Part shown: positions 9,229 through 18,651 of the stretch, one piece after another
How the letters are laid out: each line of letters starts with the position of its first letter
How positions within the stretch are numbered: position 1 is the stretch's first letter
Assembly (NCBI GenBank): GCA_034696485.1
Contig: JAQIWT010000524.1
Coordinates: 1-18,651, forward strand
Source: Isohypsibius dastychi
Taxonomy: Eukaryota > Tardigrada > Eutardigrada > Parachela > Isohypsibiidae
Direction: 5' to 3'
DNA length: 18,651 bases
Program-made: the position numbers and the translations under genes
Notes under the pieces: model-generated
Databases searched by the model: none
Seen by the model: only the letters and a program-made list of their open reading frames with translations
Told to the model about the DNA's origin: nothing

Positions 9229-10789
9229 TCACACGGCATAGTCAAGCTCCAAAAACTGAGGGTCTATAATCCATTCTTCCCCAGACTTCCTATCCTTCGA
9301 CGAAAGCCTGCGTAAAAATGAATAAAGGGATTTTTTTGGGCACATAATCAGTAGTGCGCTTACCACGGTTGGCGTATCTTCAGCCTTTTTCCGACGGTCA
9401 TCTTAAGTCTGACGACTTCCACATCCGGCATCAAGATTTTCCACGATTTATACTGATCGCTCTGCTCTTGCCTGATTTCAATAGTGACGAAGTTGCATTC
9501 ACTTTCCGAAACGTGCATGATTTTCGCAATCACTTTTGATTGCATCAGTGATGCAGTAGAACCTTGAAAACAAAAACTGATTACAGACAAGTGGAAACAT
9601 GAAGCATATCATCTTCCCCCACCTGCCGTCAAACTGGAATCGGCATTTGGTATAACTCGTCTCCGCTTCCATTCAAACAGATCCAGGTTTTCTCTTCGGC
9701 AAACGTTGACAAACTTCTCGGCTAAGCCCCCTCTTTACATGAAAGAAATGAAAACCCAAACTGGGGAAGGCTGCATTTTTCATTTACCGGATCATTTGCC
9801 GTTTTTTGCCACTAATCTTAGAACCAGCTTCTCCGCACGGTTCAGCTTTGCTAATCGAGGTCAAGTCAGTACACGAGGTAGAAGGTTCCGGTGGAAAGGT
9901 TTCGTCTCTCAGAAGATAGTCCACGTCCAAAGCTTCAAGAACCGGAAAGGGAGGCGGCTGATCAAGAAGAGCGTGAGAGGTAAGCGGTTCGTCAAAGTTA
10001 TCAATTTCCATCAGGCTCTGGTCTTTCGTCAATGTATACATCGGAGGCACGTCGCTGTCTTCATCAATAACAGAATGAGACAAATAGCTGCTAAGGAAAA
10101 CTATGGCTGGTTATACCAGGGGTAACTGTCAAAAGAACTCAGCTGACTTTATATTTGGGTCCAAAGCAGGTTCATCCGACTCAATGAAAGTATTCAGCTT
10201 CTGGCGAGATTGCAACGAAAAATCTGCTGAAAATGATGCCTGAAATAACAAACTTGCCATCAACAAGATTACCCACTTTTTCACTGCCATGTACCTTCAA
10301 CGGCCACTTTTCCTCTTCCGTTTCGATTTCCGGAATCTGCGCATTGCTTGATCGCACAGAGAGCTTTCTCATTAAAACAGGACTTCCGGTTTGGCGAGTG
10401 GGAGTATGAGGATTTCGAGGTGGAAACAAGGAAGTCACTCGTCCAACAACAAGATTGTCCAAGCTTCGCTCGGTAAACGTTTCAATCCGCGGTGCTCGCT
10501 TGTGAGCTGGTATCAGAGGTTTGTACTTTATAGTCAGTGATTCCGGATTAATCCTCTCACGTTCCTTGCGCAGAAAATCCGCACGAAATTTTTGCGCAGC
10601 AGATCGGAATATCCCGCTGTTGCAGCCACGAACGATATCGACAGAATCATCCTCAATGATCTCTCTGAAACATCATTGTTACCAGTAACATTCCAAATTT
10701 TTGGTGAGAGCATTTTAATTTTCGTCTTATTGAACTTACTTTTTCCTTTTGGCTGGTGGAATGCGAGGGTTGATTTCGTTTAATACCAT
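9229..10789 (-). CDS. SPIDR-like DNA-repair scaffold protein, short form
   Basis: Exons on minus: 10789-10740, 10664-10295, 10239-10148, 10090-9788, 9732-9623, 9562-9364 and 9307-9229, all in frame, giving 400 aa. The first 270 residues are basic then acidic and appear disordered (AKRKK near the start; many Ser/Pro/Glu). The best landmark is RGGLAEKF (272-279) followed by FEW, which resembles the RGGLAERL motif and nearby LW of vertebrate SPIDR, a RAD51/BLM-linked homologous-recombination scaffold. A beta-rich segment follows (about 316-374, VIAKIMHVSE to VGKRLKIRQPW), like the VRIFPPW segment of SPIDR. The protein ends shortly after, so the C-terminal half of vertebrate SPIDR (about 900 aa) is missing. 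The acceptor of exon 5 is TGTAAAG at 9733; the nearer-looking CTTAG at 9723 breaks the frame. The family call rests on short motifs recalled from memory. Confidence 0.6.
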
Positions 10790-11219
10790 CTTGCACGAAC
10801 CCACTGGTTTCCCAACAAAGGCGGAACCTTGCTAACTAAATTCCGTAATATCCTTGCATCGGAAGTCGTCTGACAAAAATGATGCAAAATATCCAACAAA
10901 CAGATGCAAAGCCGAACGAAATTGGCTGTGCGCACTGCGCAGCGTGATACAATACAACAGAAACCCGCCTGAAAACCGTAGGTGAAGGAGGGCGTAGGGG
11001 CCCCCTTCTAATTCGAAGAGAAATCCCCACAGATATACCCATGAAAATTAAAGGTCAACTCTTAAGTACCCCACCCCCAGGGCTTCGTACGCCATTGTTT
11101 TCAGCTTGGGCCAGCTGAAACTTAGCTGAAAACATGATGCACCAAACGAAATGAAACATATCCGATTTCCATCAATCTTTAGCTTACATTTGTTTCAAGT
11201 AGCTGGTTATTGACCAGAG
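10790..11219. promoter_or_regulatory. Divergent promoter region between the SPIDR-like gene and PSMG3
   Basis: These 430 bases separate two outward-facing start codons. Open frames here are short and unlike proteins. It holds GGGGCCCC (10997-11004) in a G/C-rich patch and a C-rich run near 11069. No TATA box is evident. I infer promoter function from position only. Confidence 0.5.
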
Positions 11220-11923
11220 ATGGCGAACGTTTTGGAAGATCGGACTCTCGAGGATGGGAGCGTGGATTACAGCGAGGGAAATTCTCCGCCGATAAATCTC
11301 CTGAAAGTACGTAGCAAGGAATTTAGTCTGATTACTTTCCTTTTACATGATATTGGATTAGCGGTTGTGTATATTCAGTTTAGCCTGTCTGTTCCATTTA
11401 AGCGAGGAGTTATCAAAGTGCAGTGCCTGGAATTCTCCAACCAGTTCATGTTCTTTATCCTTGAATCTCCTTGCATCGGAACTTTGGTAAGAAACTTGGT
11501 GCAAGAAATTCTCGTCTTTTGGACTCGTTTATAGTGTTGTTTGTAGGTTGAAGCTGCCCCGGATGACCCAGTAGAACTGGATTTTCCGACAACTACGTAC
11601 CACACCCAAACTGCTTTTGGTAAAGATGAGGTATTAAATTTCGTAGTCATCGTGGTCACTTCCGCTCCAACGTTTTGGGCATATTTCAGATGTTATACCA
11701 GCTCCTGGCTCGACGAATTGTTGAGGTGACGCGAAAACGAGTCCTCATTGCTGTTTCGGTTCAAGATTTGTCAATGGACGATATACGTTTGATTGAGTCG
11801 AAAATTGCGGAACAAATGAGAACCCTGATGAACGGTCAAAGTCGTGGCCAGCATTATGGAACAGCAACCGCGATGTCCGAGCCGGAAATAAATCAAGGAA
11901 TGGAGGATCTTCATTTACAGTGA
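11220..11923 (+). CDS. PSMG3: PSMG3-like proteasome assembly chaperone 3
   Basis: Four exons: 11220-11306, 11379-11486, 11547-11630 and 11690-11923, all introns phase 0 (72, 60 and 59 bases), giving 170 aa. PSMG3 pairs with PSMG4 to guide assembly of the 20S proteasome alpha ring in the cytosol. The match to human PSMG3 (about 122 aa) is colinear: CLEFSNQFMFFI and CIGTLVEA fit its CTAFSSHILVVV and MGTLVSLE; TTTYHTQTAFGKDEML fits LTTKVLLGQDEPL; RVLIAVSVQDLSMDDIRLI fits AVLLAVAVKDKSMEGLKAL. About 30 N-terminal residues and a 35-residue Gln/Met-rich C-terminal tail after the conserved core are extra. The start has no earlier in-frame ATG in the same exon. Similarity is moderate, as usual for this fast-evolving family; PSMG4 is the next alternative but its motifs fit less well. 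Confidence 0.8.
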
Positions 11924-12015
11924 GATTCTTTCAAATTTTGTGAAATTTTCGTTCAGCACACGAAAAAACAGCTGAAGAATTTGGCGGAAATGAGACATTT
12001 GTGATTTGTTCGAGC

Positions 12016-12039
12016 TTTATTCAGAGCCTGGCTTTTATT
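12016..12039 (-). terminator. Two polyadenylation signals of the GABBR2-like gene
   Basis: On the minus strand two AATAAA hexamers occur (TTTATT on plus at 12034-12039 and 12016-12021), about 80-100 bases past the GABBR2-like stop codon. They lie in the 193-base gap between this gene and the convergent PSMG3 stop at 11923. Confidence 0.65.
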
Positions 12040-12116
12040 GAACTTTTCAACAAGACGATCTCTATACGATTTCATACACTTTGTTAACCGTAACAAGAAT
12101 TCAAGGCAAGCTTTGG

Positions 12117-15100
12117 TCAAGCGTTTTGATCAGTTTCGTTAAGGTGAGAATATTCAGTAGTTTCTTCGGTATCAGTGTTATTTTTTCGCCCCATCTCCGG
12201 CGATTGCTTGACCGGGGGTTTGACAGCAATGAACTTGTATCGAATCATTGCTTTTCTGAATTTCATCATCGCCGCCGTGCTGGATGGTTTTTCCTCACGT
12301 TGTACCAGGAGGGTGACATTGCCCTGATCAGTTTCCATCACCATTGTGTCATCCGGCGGAGCTATTATGATATCAATGTTGTGGTCGGAGAAAGAAAGGG
12401 ATTTGTTAATGCGATCGTTCTTTCCTCCTGGAAGAAACGTTTTCAGCCGATCGGAAACTCCATTCCTCTCCTTGTCAGCTGTGCGGTATTTTTCAACAAT
12501 GCTGTCACTATCCACGAAATATTCCGGAAGTGACCGGAAGACTTCTTCGCTGAGTTTAATACATGGCACGACGGGGAGATGCGTGATTCGATCGAGGCGC
12601 CTAATCTCGGAGTCGATCTTGGTGAGATCCGATTGATATGCACGATTCAGTAGTTCGGCTGTTATGAAGCGCTCCCGTGGATCTTCAATGTTCAACCTCC
12701 TGGTGTTATTTTGTTCCGTCAGACCACTTCCGGACAGAATCGGATCTTCGCCCGTCTTCTTTGTCACGGTGAGAATCTTAAATTCAAAGCCGGGTTATCT
12801 GCGTGGCTGTTCGTCTAACTTAACGCTTGATTTACTTTTGGAATGAACAGGAAACAAAGAGTTCCGGTGGTTGTAGAAAAGGCCAGTGCTGAGATTAGAA
12901 TATAGTGAAGGTTATGGTGGTCGAAAATGATTTGAGTCAAGGCGAAGGCAATCACTGAGCAAATCACGACATTGTAGATACTTAGTCCAACCGCTTGAGA
13001 ATCGTTGAGAGCCGGTATCTAAAAGAGTTCCAGTCAGATTGAAATAATACAAATAAGTTAGATGGGCGTTTACCTTAACGTGCCTCGTTTCGAAAGTTAG
13101 AAAAATACCGGCTAACAGCATTACTCCTTTGTAAATGTACAAAACTGGCAGCCATAACACACCCATCAGGTCGCTGCTACAAACTTCAACCTGGGAACCC
13201 AAGGAGCATTTGAGATGTTGAGCGTACTTGTTTGCGTTTTTGATAATACCTGGCGTTTCAGGACAATATCCGGTTCTGGATGAAGTTCCGGAAGGGCCCT
13301 TAGGTCAACCCTAATTGGATCGGAGAGAAACCATATGGTCAGAAAAAGGCAGTCGACCCCGAAAAGGCTGCAAACACCGCAGAGAAGCTGATTGTCCTGC
13401 AGTAGCTATCGAACGATAAATGGAGTTCATAAGAAAGTTTGAAAATGATTTGACAGATGCTTTACCCTGCTTTTTATCACACCTCTCGATGCTCTCCTGA
13501 AAATCTGATGGACGCGAAAAGTTTTCAGGAACAACGATCCGAAGGCAACTGAGAATCCAGTAGAGATCAGGAATATTCGCATCTAAGAGTTTAACGAAAA
13601 TCAACATGCCGGTGGGCTCTGAGATTATAATGCTGAGTATAACCTGGCAAATCGGCTTCATGGCGCTGGTGTCGTTCGTCAGGCCATAGTCCAGGCCCAG
13701 TGTTATAATAGCGGCGTACACTAAACAACAGCCAAGGGCTGTGGTGTTGTTTAATTTGGGGGATGATAGTTTCATGAACCTCAAGAAACAATAAATAAAT
13801 TTTCAGACTGAATTTACGCAACGCTGTTATGTGGTTCTTACTTTTCAGAACGGTAATAAAAGTTGAAGTACAAGAGCGAACACGCCACCATGATTCCGAG
13901 GAGCGACAGTATTGCCATTCCGTAGAATACCTGCGGATCCACTCCTTCGATAATAAGAATCTCCTGCCAATGGTCAGCCGGAATACGATGACCTTAATCG
14001 ATTTGATTGTTTATGAATTGTCATTTAGATGCTGGTTTTCTTACCGCTCCATGATATCGGGGTGCAAGAGCTGCAGTTGAAATGCAGATGTTCCTGTTCC
14101 GGATAGAACATCGCGATGGTCCTGTATTCTTTTTGTCGGAACTGCCGGAATACGGAGACGCCCATCCGGTCGGCGCCGTTGAAGCGGATGCGGCCGGATA
14201 TTCCATCGAATTCCAAATGTGAGATAACTTCCGCGTAGGTTTTCATAATATCTTTACGGTCGTATGTGAAAATTTCTGGAGATTTATTTTCCTTTTTCAG
14301 GATTGGGACGGCTTTCTGAATTGTTTTGGCAATGGTCCATACGGCGTCAAAGGCAAGAACTTGCGGGGTGTACGCGACGCCTCCTTGCAGGCGCATGAAC
14401 TCGTCATAGGTCTGAATAACGAACAATTTTGAACTGAAATGATCGCTTCTTATTGCGTAATGAAAAACATGATTTTTTTGTTCCAGAGTTCAACCAAAAA
14501 AGCCATCGACTTACAATGCCGGCATCACCGGTTTTGTTGTCAATCAAAACATCGCTTGTTGTGACGGTAATATGTCCTTCAATTGCAGCTTCAACCTGGT
14601 CGTTGGTGCAGGATGTTTCATTGTCCCTGTCCATCCACCACTGATTTGGAAAGGTCCCCGGGATCAACCAGACGTACCGACTTCCGTATATGCCGAGCTG
14701 AAAAAATGAGTTTACAACGTTGGCCGTCGATATCGAAATAAAAGCTTGCTCGACTTACATGGTAAGCCTCGCAGAAAACTTTCCGCGCAAATTCCATGGA
14801 AAATGCGGCGATTATGATTCTGACATCTTTTTCCTAAAGCATGACCTTTTAGTAAGATATTCTACATAAGCGATATGTTTTTACTTTAAAGAGTAGAAGC
14901 TGAGATTGAATCTTTGATTCGCCGATGCTACCGGTAGCGACAAAGGTCAGGTTTTGCGATGCCAGAGATTTTACTAGTTCGTTAGTAGCCAGGGCGTAGG
15001 CTTCCAGGTTCTCGTTGATTGTGGCGACGTAATGCCAGTCGAAATAGCGGAGAAATGCTCTTCTGGCAGCGTTGTGTGATTGGTCCGGGGTGACTGTGCG

Positions 15101-18100
15101 GAAAAAGTTAGGGAAGTGTTTTCGGTCACTCAGTGCTGGTGATGTGGAACCGGCGGATATCTGGAATAAAATTTTTACAGATCAATTTGTTTTGCTGAAT
15201 ATTCCTCTACCTGCAACATTGACCAATATGGTGTAGTTCTGGCGAGCTCTATTGCAACTTCATCGTGAGAAGGTCCCTGTAGGCTCAGGAAATTAGGCAT
15301 GACTGTTTCAGCTTTTTTCAGAATTTGCTCACCAGCAGGAACTGTATTGTTGGTCCGCGAGAAATCGCCTGTAAATAGGCGTAGATTGCATGTCCAGCAC
15401 TGCACTGCAAAAAATACAATATACTAAACAGAAGATAGAGTGCATAACTCAGTTCAAATCTTGAAATGTCTTGTCATTGATAATGGTCGGATCGAAGCAG
15501 GATGATATCATAATCTCAGTCTAGTTACAATTTTCAGTGGCTCTTGTATCAATATTTAAGCTTATCGTGTTCTGTTTATTTTTTATTTCCAGATATAAAC
15601 TAGATGAAAAATAAAGGTTAGATTCTATTCTTAAATTGAGTTCCCAATGTAAAATAATTACGGATAGGAAATGGCGTGATTTTAAAAAAATGGAGGAGAC
15701 GCGAACGATTCAAAATGTGGGAACGTGAGCGTCTCGCTCAGCTAATTTGGTTTTATATGTTCTCAAGTTTTTTATTGCGAAAAGTGGAGTAATCCTATCT
15801 GCAATACACTCGTACTCTTTCATATCATATCATAGGACAGAAATAGGAGTTTGCTTACTCGAGTATTCAGTGAGCCGTTTTCGGTGTGTTGAACCCTGCT
15901 TCATCAATTATTTATGGCGTAAAATATGAAAATTGTTCGATTTTTGTTGAAAGCAATTAAGTAGGCTGGAAAGCGGTCTTCCTGCTCAACTAACCAAAGT
16001 GAATTTCTCTCGGCTCTCTGATTGCACGATCGATGGAAAAAATTTTTGGATGGCTTATATCGCTCTTGCACAAATGCGTTTTTCAATAATCCCGGTCCTG
16101 AATTTCTGTGCGTTCTTCATTTAACATTCTTCCTAGTGGAAAAACAGCTTGTTCAAACAGTCGTCTTTTTGCATATTCATATGCTAGATAAACGTTGCAC
16201 TTGTTGTGATCGCCGGATGAAGATCCAGCTGACTCAGGCGAATTTTCGAATCAATTTTCTGAAGTCACAATTCACTACAAAAATTATTCATGAATGAATG
16301 TCAAACTATTGGATAAGCATAACAAGAATTCTTGCATTTTTTAAAAAAATTCGGCAGACTAGGCCTTCAGTTTCATCATTCGCGTTTTATTCATTTCAGA
16401 CTGATTCGATTACCCTCATTTGATAATCCGCCTCAAATCTTGCTTACAACGAATCAATATTTTATTTTTCATGTTGTACATGAAGTACACACAAAAAGGA
16501 TTCGGAAATAAGGATGCATCTAGAAGTGTATTAACACCACATAAAAGTGCGATAAAGTAGGCTGGCTGCCATAAATCTGACGGGTTGCGTAATCGCATTT
16601 CCACGGTTTGCAAACTTCGGACATGAAATGGAACATTAACCCTCAATCACGATTTTGTAACGTGTTTTTTGCCAATTTGGTGCAAATGGTCATCTTTGTT
16701 AGTACTGGGGCATGGTTGAGAATCGCTACCGTTTGCTAGGTGCAAAGATTCTTCATACAACTCTGATCAGAATATGGTAGCCGAAATGAATACTTAGATA
16801 CTTTACATATAATGTATACTTATTACTTAGCCGTTAAAGATTTTACTCTGCAAGGATGTGGGAGTATTTCCTTCTGGTTTACTAACAATACTGTACCGTT
16901 GGTAATGAAGCACAGTGTCGACATCGTATTTTTCACCCTTTGTTTATACCTCGATTCGTTTTCGAATTACTGGATGTTTGAGCATTTTATGAAATTAATA
17001 ACAGCAACAAATGTGCTGTTATTTTGAACACTGTTGAGTGATTGAGCAGCAACCTGGAGATTGATGAACAGCATTTAGTTTACAAACAAACAAACTAACA
17101 AGACGTGTCTGTCATTAGTGTCAAGTGACCTTTCATTCCGATCGCATTGACGCCGCGGGTCGCAGCAGTTCTATGTGGTTACACCTGTTCACTATTTGGT
17201 GTTATACATGTCCTAAATCGAATTACCTAGTGTTACTCGCGCTTTTGTGGACAGCTCTCAAACTATAATTGTAGATCATATGGCTGCAAAGAAAATCGGT
17301 TTTCACTACTTCGAGAGTGTGTTTCATTGTGACATCTTCTTCGTAATCGATCGCTTGTCTAAATACAAAAAGGCGTAATTGATTTGCACGAGCATTGTGG
17401 GGAAACTGTCTTGTGAGCGCTTCTTCACGGGATTGCACGCGTTTAATCGTACTTGAAATTTTCGCTTTCACCCCATCACATGGCCTGTAAATAAGTTCAA
17501 GGGACGTTCGTTATATTTCTTGATTAGTCATACATATTGTTGTCACCTGCTGTATTTGACCTTCTGATCGTCAAACTTCTTGTTCTCAAGTGCAGATTCC
17601 ACAGGAGAATGTTCTACTTACACTCTGAATCTATCCACAAAATTTGTTTGTTCAAATATTGATTGATTGAAAACAAATAGTTGGCATTGATTAAAAAAAC
17701 CGTATTTATTCAAAAAGTTGGTGGATCGAGGATCAGGTGTGCACGCGTGCTTGGTATTCATTTCAAAGAAGTTATCTGGACTTGTGGCAAATTAGTTGCT
17801 ATTTAGATCATAATTTATGAGCCTTTTCCACTTCAGAATTTCACTACGTGGTCAAATTTTTAAGAATTGTCCGCAATAAAACGGAAAAGCGTTGATTAAT
17901 GTGATTTGGCCCGTGTCCCGCAGAGACTCTCAAAGGGAATCAATTACCGGTTCATGGTACTCTGGGCTGCTTTTCGTCTTACTCACCATCGTATCATTGG
18001 AGAAAAGTTGCAGACGATATCCCGGGATAATGTTTCGCTCATTGACCATCTTCACTGCCAGCTCCGCGGAATATAATTCGAGGCGACCATTTTCGGCGAG

Positions 18101-18283
18101 ATCACAATTTGATAGTTCAAATAGTCCCAGAATATTTACAGTAACCCGATTCTCAGATGCAGGCAATGATTTTTTGGGCATTAATAGATTTTTTCTTGTG
18201 GTTTTCGAACACAGAATGCAGTGAATAATCGTCAGCTGGATTCCGGCGAAAAGTACACTTCTTTGTATTCCCGAGACCGTCAT
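12117..18283 (-). CDS. GABBR2: GABA-B receptor subunit 2-like class C GPCR
   Basis: Fourteen exons on minus: 18283-17987, 15404-15333, 15276-15211, 15160-14885, 14833-14759, 14697-14515, 14411-14045, 13992-13842, 13779-13644, 13582-13466, 13405-13250, 13190-13074, 13018-12836 and 12758-12117, giving 945 aa. A signal peptide (hydrophobic core about 10-25) precedes the venus-flytrap domain (about 45-445), with DVRII, KVFCEAYH, YGSRYVWLIPG, FDAVWTIAKT and RIRFNGADRMG. Seven TM segments follow: TM1 about 467-488, TM3 about 542-562, TM5 about 643-665, with KLSSPKLNN and FLKTFRVHQIF between. IPALNDS before TM6 and WTIAKTIQKA point to GB2 rather than GB1. Positions that in GB1 carry the GABA-contacting Tyr (FYE) and Glu (QEAP) are FSM and TPQ here, as expected of the non-binding, G-protein-coupling subunit. 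The 213-residue tail has a possible short coiled coil (about residues 755-785), the usual heterodimerisation element. Twelve of thirteen introns are 50-103 bases. Confidence 0.92.
16416..16646 (-). pseudogene. Possible fragment of a multi-pass membrane or 7TM protein inside an intron
   Basis: The open frame encodes a hydrophobic stretch (AYFIALLCGVNTLL), then NPFCVYFMY, then a basic tail (KQDLRR) and a stop. This order resembles a last transmembrane helix with an NPxxY-like motif and a short cytoplasmic end of a 7TM receptor. No upstream exons were found, so if real it is a remnant or a last exon. An 11-of-12-base match (TGGCTGCCATAA here, TGGCAGCCATAA at 13147) with GABBR2 exon 12 was seen, and may be chance. 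Confidence 0.2.
17223..17501 (-). other. Unassigned open frame with upstream splice acceptor in GABBR2 intron 1
   Basis: On minus, an acceptor-like TTATTTACAG is followed by about 90 open codons ending at 17223. The peptide is charged and soluble-looking (RVQSREEALTRQF, AIDYEEDVTMKHT), with no motif I recognise. Joining it directly to GABBR2 exon 1 would be out of frame. It may be an alternative exon of another transcript, a decayed gene, or chance. Confidence 0.2.
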
Positions 18284-18651
18284 CGTTTTTTCACAAAAAA
18301 GCGTGGCAATCTCATCATTTTTGGTCCCTTCAGTAGGAAATACCCAGTGTTTGTGCTAAAAATGAAAAGCTTTTCATAACAGAGAATTACTTCGTGTGGA
18401 CAAACCGACCATATTTAACCTGAAAATAATGAATCATTTTCACAGTAAACTTACACCGTAACCAGAAAACCGCTCGGAATGTATCATTACGTACATTACA
18501 AATTGTTTCGCGGAGAAATTTAATTCAAGAGTTCTTCAAGAAATCAAAGTCACGAAAAAATCAGAAAATTGATCTACAGGGGGTCCGGCGGCAAACTTTG
18601 TACTATTCGAACAGAAAAGATTATTTACAAATTACTGAAGCACAGCATCCC
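18284..18651 (-). promoter_or_regulatory. 5' flank of the GABBR2-like gene
   Basis: These 368 bases lie upstream of the receptor start codon. The frame of the Met at 18283 is open a little way upstream but meets a TAG before any other Met, next to an acceptor-like CATTTTTAG (ending about 18352 on plus), so a 5' UTR exon may begin there. No coding exon or clear core promoter element was seen. Confidence 0.4.

Larger units (their letters stand above)
15405..17986 (-). other. Long first intron of the GABBR2-like gene
   Basis: This 2582-base intron separates the signal-peptide exon from the rest. Most of it is A+T-rich with no recognisable content. Two same-strand open frames stand out: 17471-17223 (about 82 codons, preceded by a plausible acceptor TTATTTACAG) and 16646-16416 (76 codons, hydrophobic, membrane-protein-like). 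Neither fits the phase-0 junction between exons 1 and 2. A short ACAA/AAAC-rich run lies near 17082-17099. No complete transposon or RNA gene is visible. Confidence 0.7.

Noticed and set aside
9721-9787. Acceptor CTTAG at 9723 for SPIDR-like exon 5
   Set aside because: It puts the exon out of frame with a stop. The acceptor TGTAAAG ten bases upstream keeps the frame and yields the RGGLAEKF motif.
9706-10125. 139-codon open frame on the plus strand
   Set aside because: It lies antisense across exons 4 and 5 of the SPIDR-like gene. The minus-strand reading has consistent splice sites and family motifs; the plus reading has neither.
15277-15332. Reading GABBR2 exons 2 and 3 as one exon
   Set aside because: The frame needed to link them changes and meets a stop. 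Removing a 56-base GT-AG intron gives a continuous match to the receptor.
16022-16297. 91-codon plus-strand open frame in the GABBR2 intron
   Set aside because: Cys-containing but with no zinc-finger spacing or family motif, and no supporting splice sites. Likely chance.
17040-17110. ACAA/AAAC simple repeat
   Set aside because: Only about three units, common in A+T-rich introns and without apparent meaning.
1-18651. Search for CRISPR arrays, bacterial operons, phage or viral genes and intact transposons
   Set aside because: Nothing of the kind is visible; all recognisable genes are intron-containing animal genes.

Overview
This is eukaryotic, almost certainly animal, DNA. Every gene found is built from short exons joined by GT-AG introns, and most introns are only 50-62 bases long. 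The gene set (Hedgehog-interacting-protein-like propeller, GABA-B receptor, TORC2 subunit SIN1, TDRD3-type OB-fold protein) is metazoan. Gene density is high, seven genes in 18.6 kb. That fits a small-genome invertebrate such as a tardigrade, mite or similar protostome. The phylum is a guess from architecture only. I see no bacterial genes, rRNA, tRNA, CRISPR array or intact transposon.

Layout, left to right: (1) the 3' part of a HHIP/HHIPL-like gene on + (1-3612, start outside the window); (2) a TDRD3-like gene on - (5250 to 3731), convergent with it; (3) SIN1/MAPKAP1 on - (7163 to 5829), upstream of TDRD3 on the same strand; (4) ALG5, dolichyl-phosphate beta-glucosyltransferase, on + (7444-8897), divergent from SIN1 over a 280-base shared promoter; (5) a short SPIDR-like DNA-repair scaffold gene on - (10789 to 9229), convergent with ALG5; (6) PSMG3-like proteasome assembly chaperone on + (11220-11923), divergent from gene 5; (7) a complete GABA-B receptor subunit 2-like gene on - (18283 to 12117), 14 exons, with one 2.6 kb first intron.

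The genes do not form one pathway; they are housekeeping and signalling genes packed in head-to-head and tail-to-tail pairs. I rebuilt all exon structures by eye from splice sites, reading-frame continuity and remembered family motifs. Exon sums are in frame for every gene: 327 aa for TDRD3-like, 387 for SIN1, 330 for ALG5, 400 for SPIDR-like, 170 for PSMG3 and 945 for GABBR2.

The most notable observation is that three neighbouring minus-strand genes (TDRD3-like, SIN1, SPIDR-like) all lack the C-terminal domains of their vertebrate relatives. TDRD3 has no UBA or Tudor domain, SIN1 has no PH domain and SPIDR has no C-terminal half. ALG5, PSMG3 and GABBR2 are full length.
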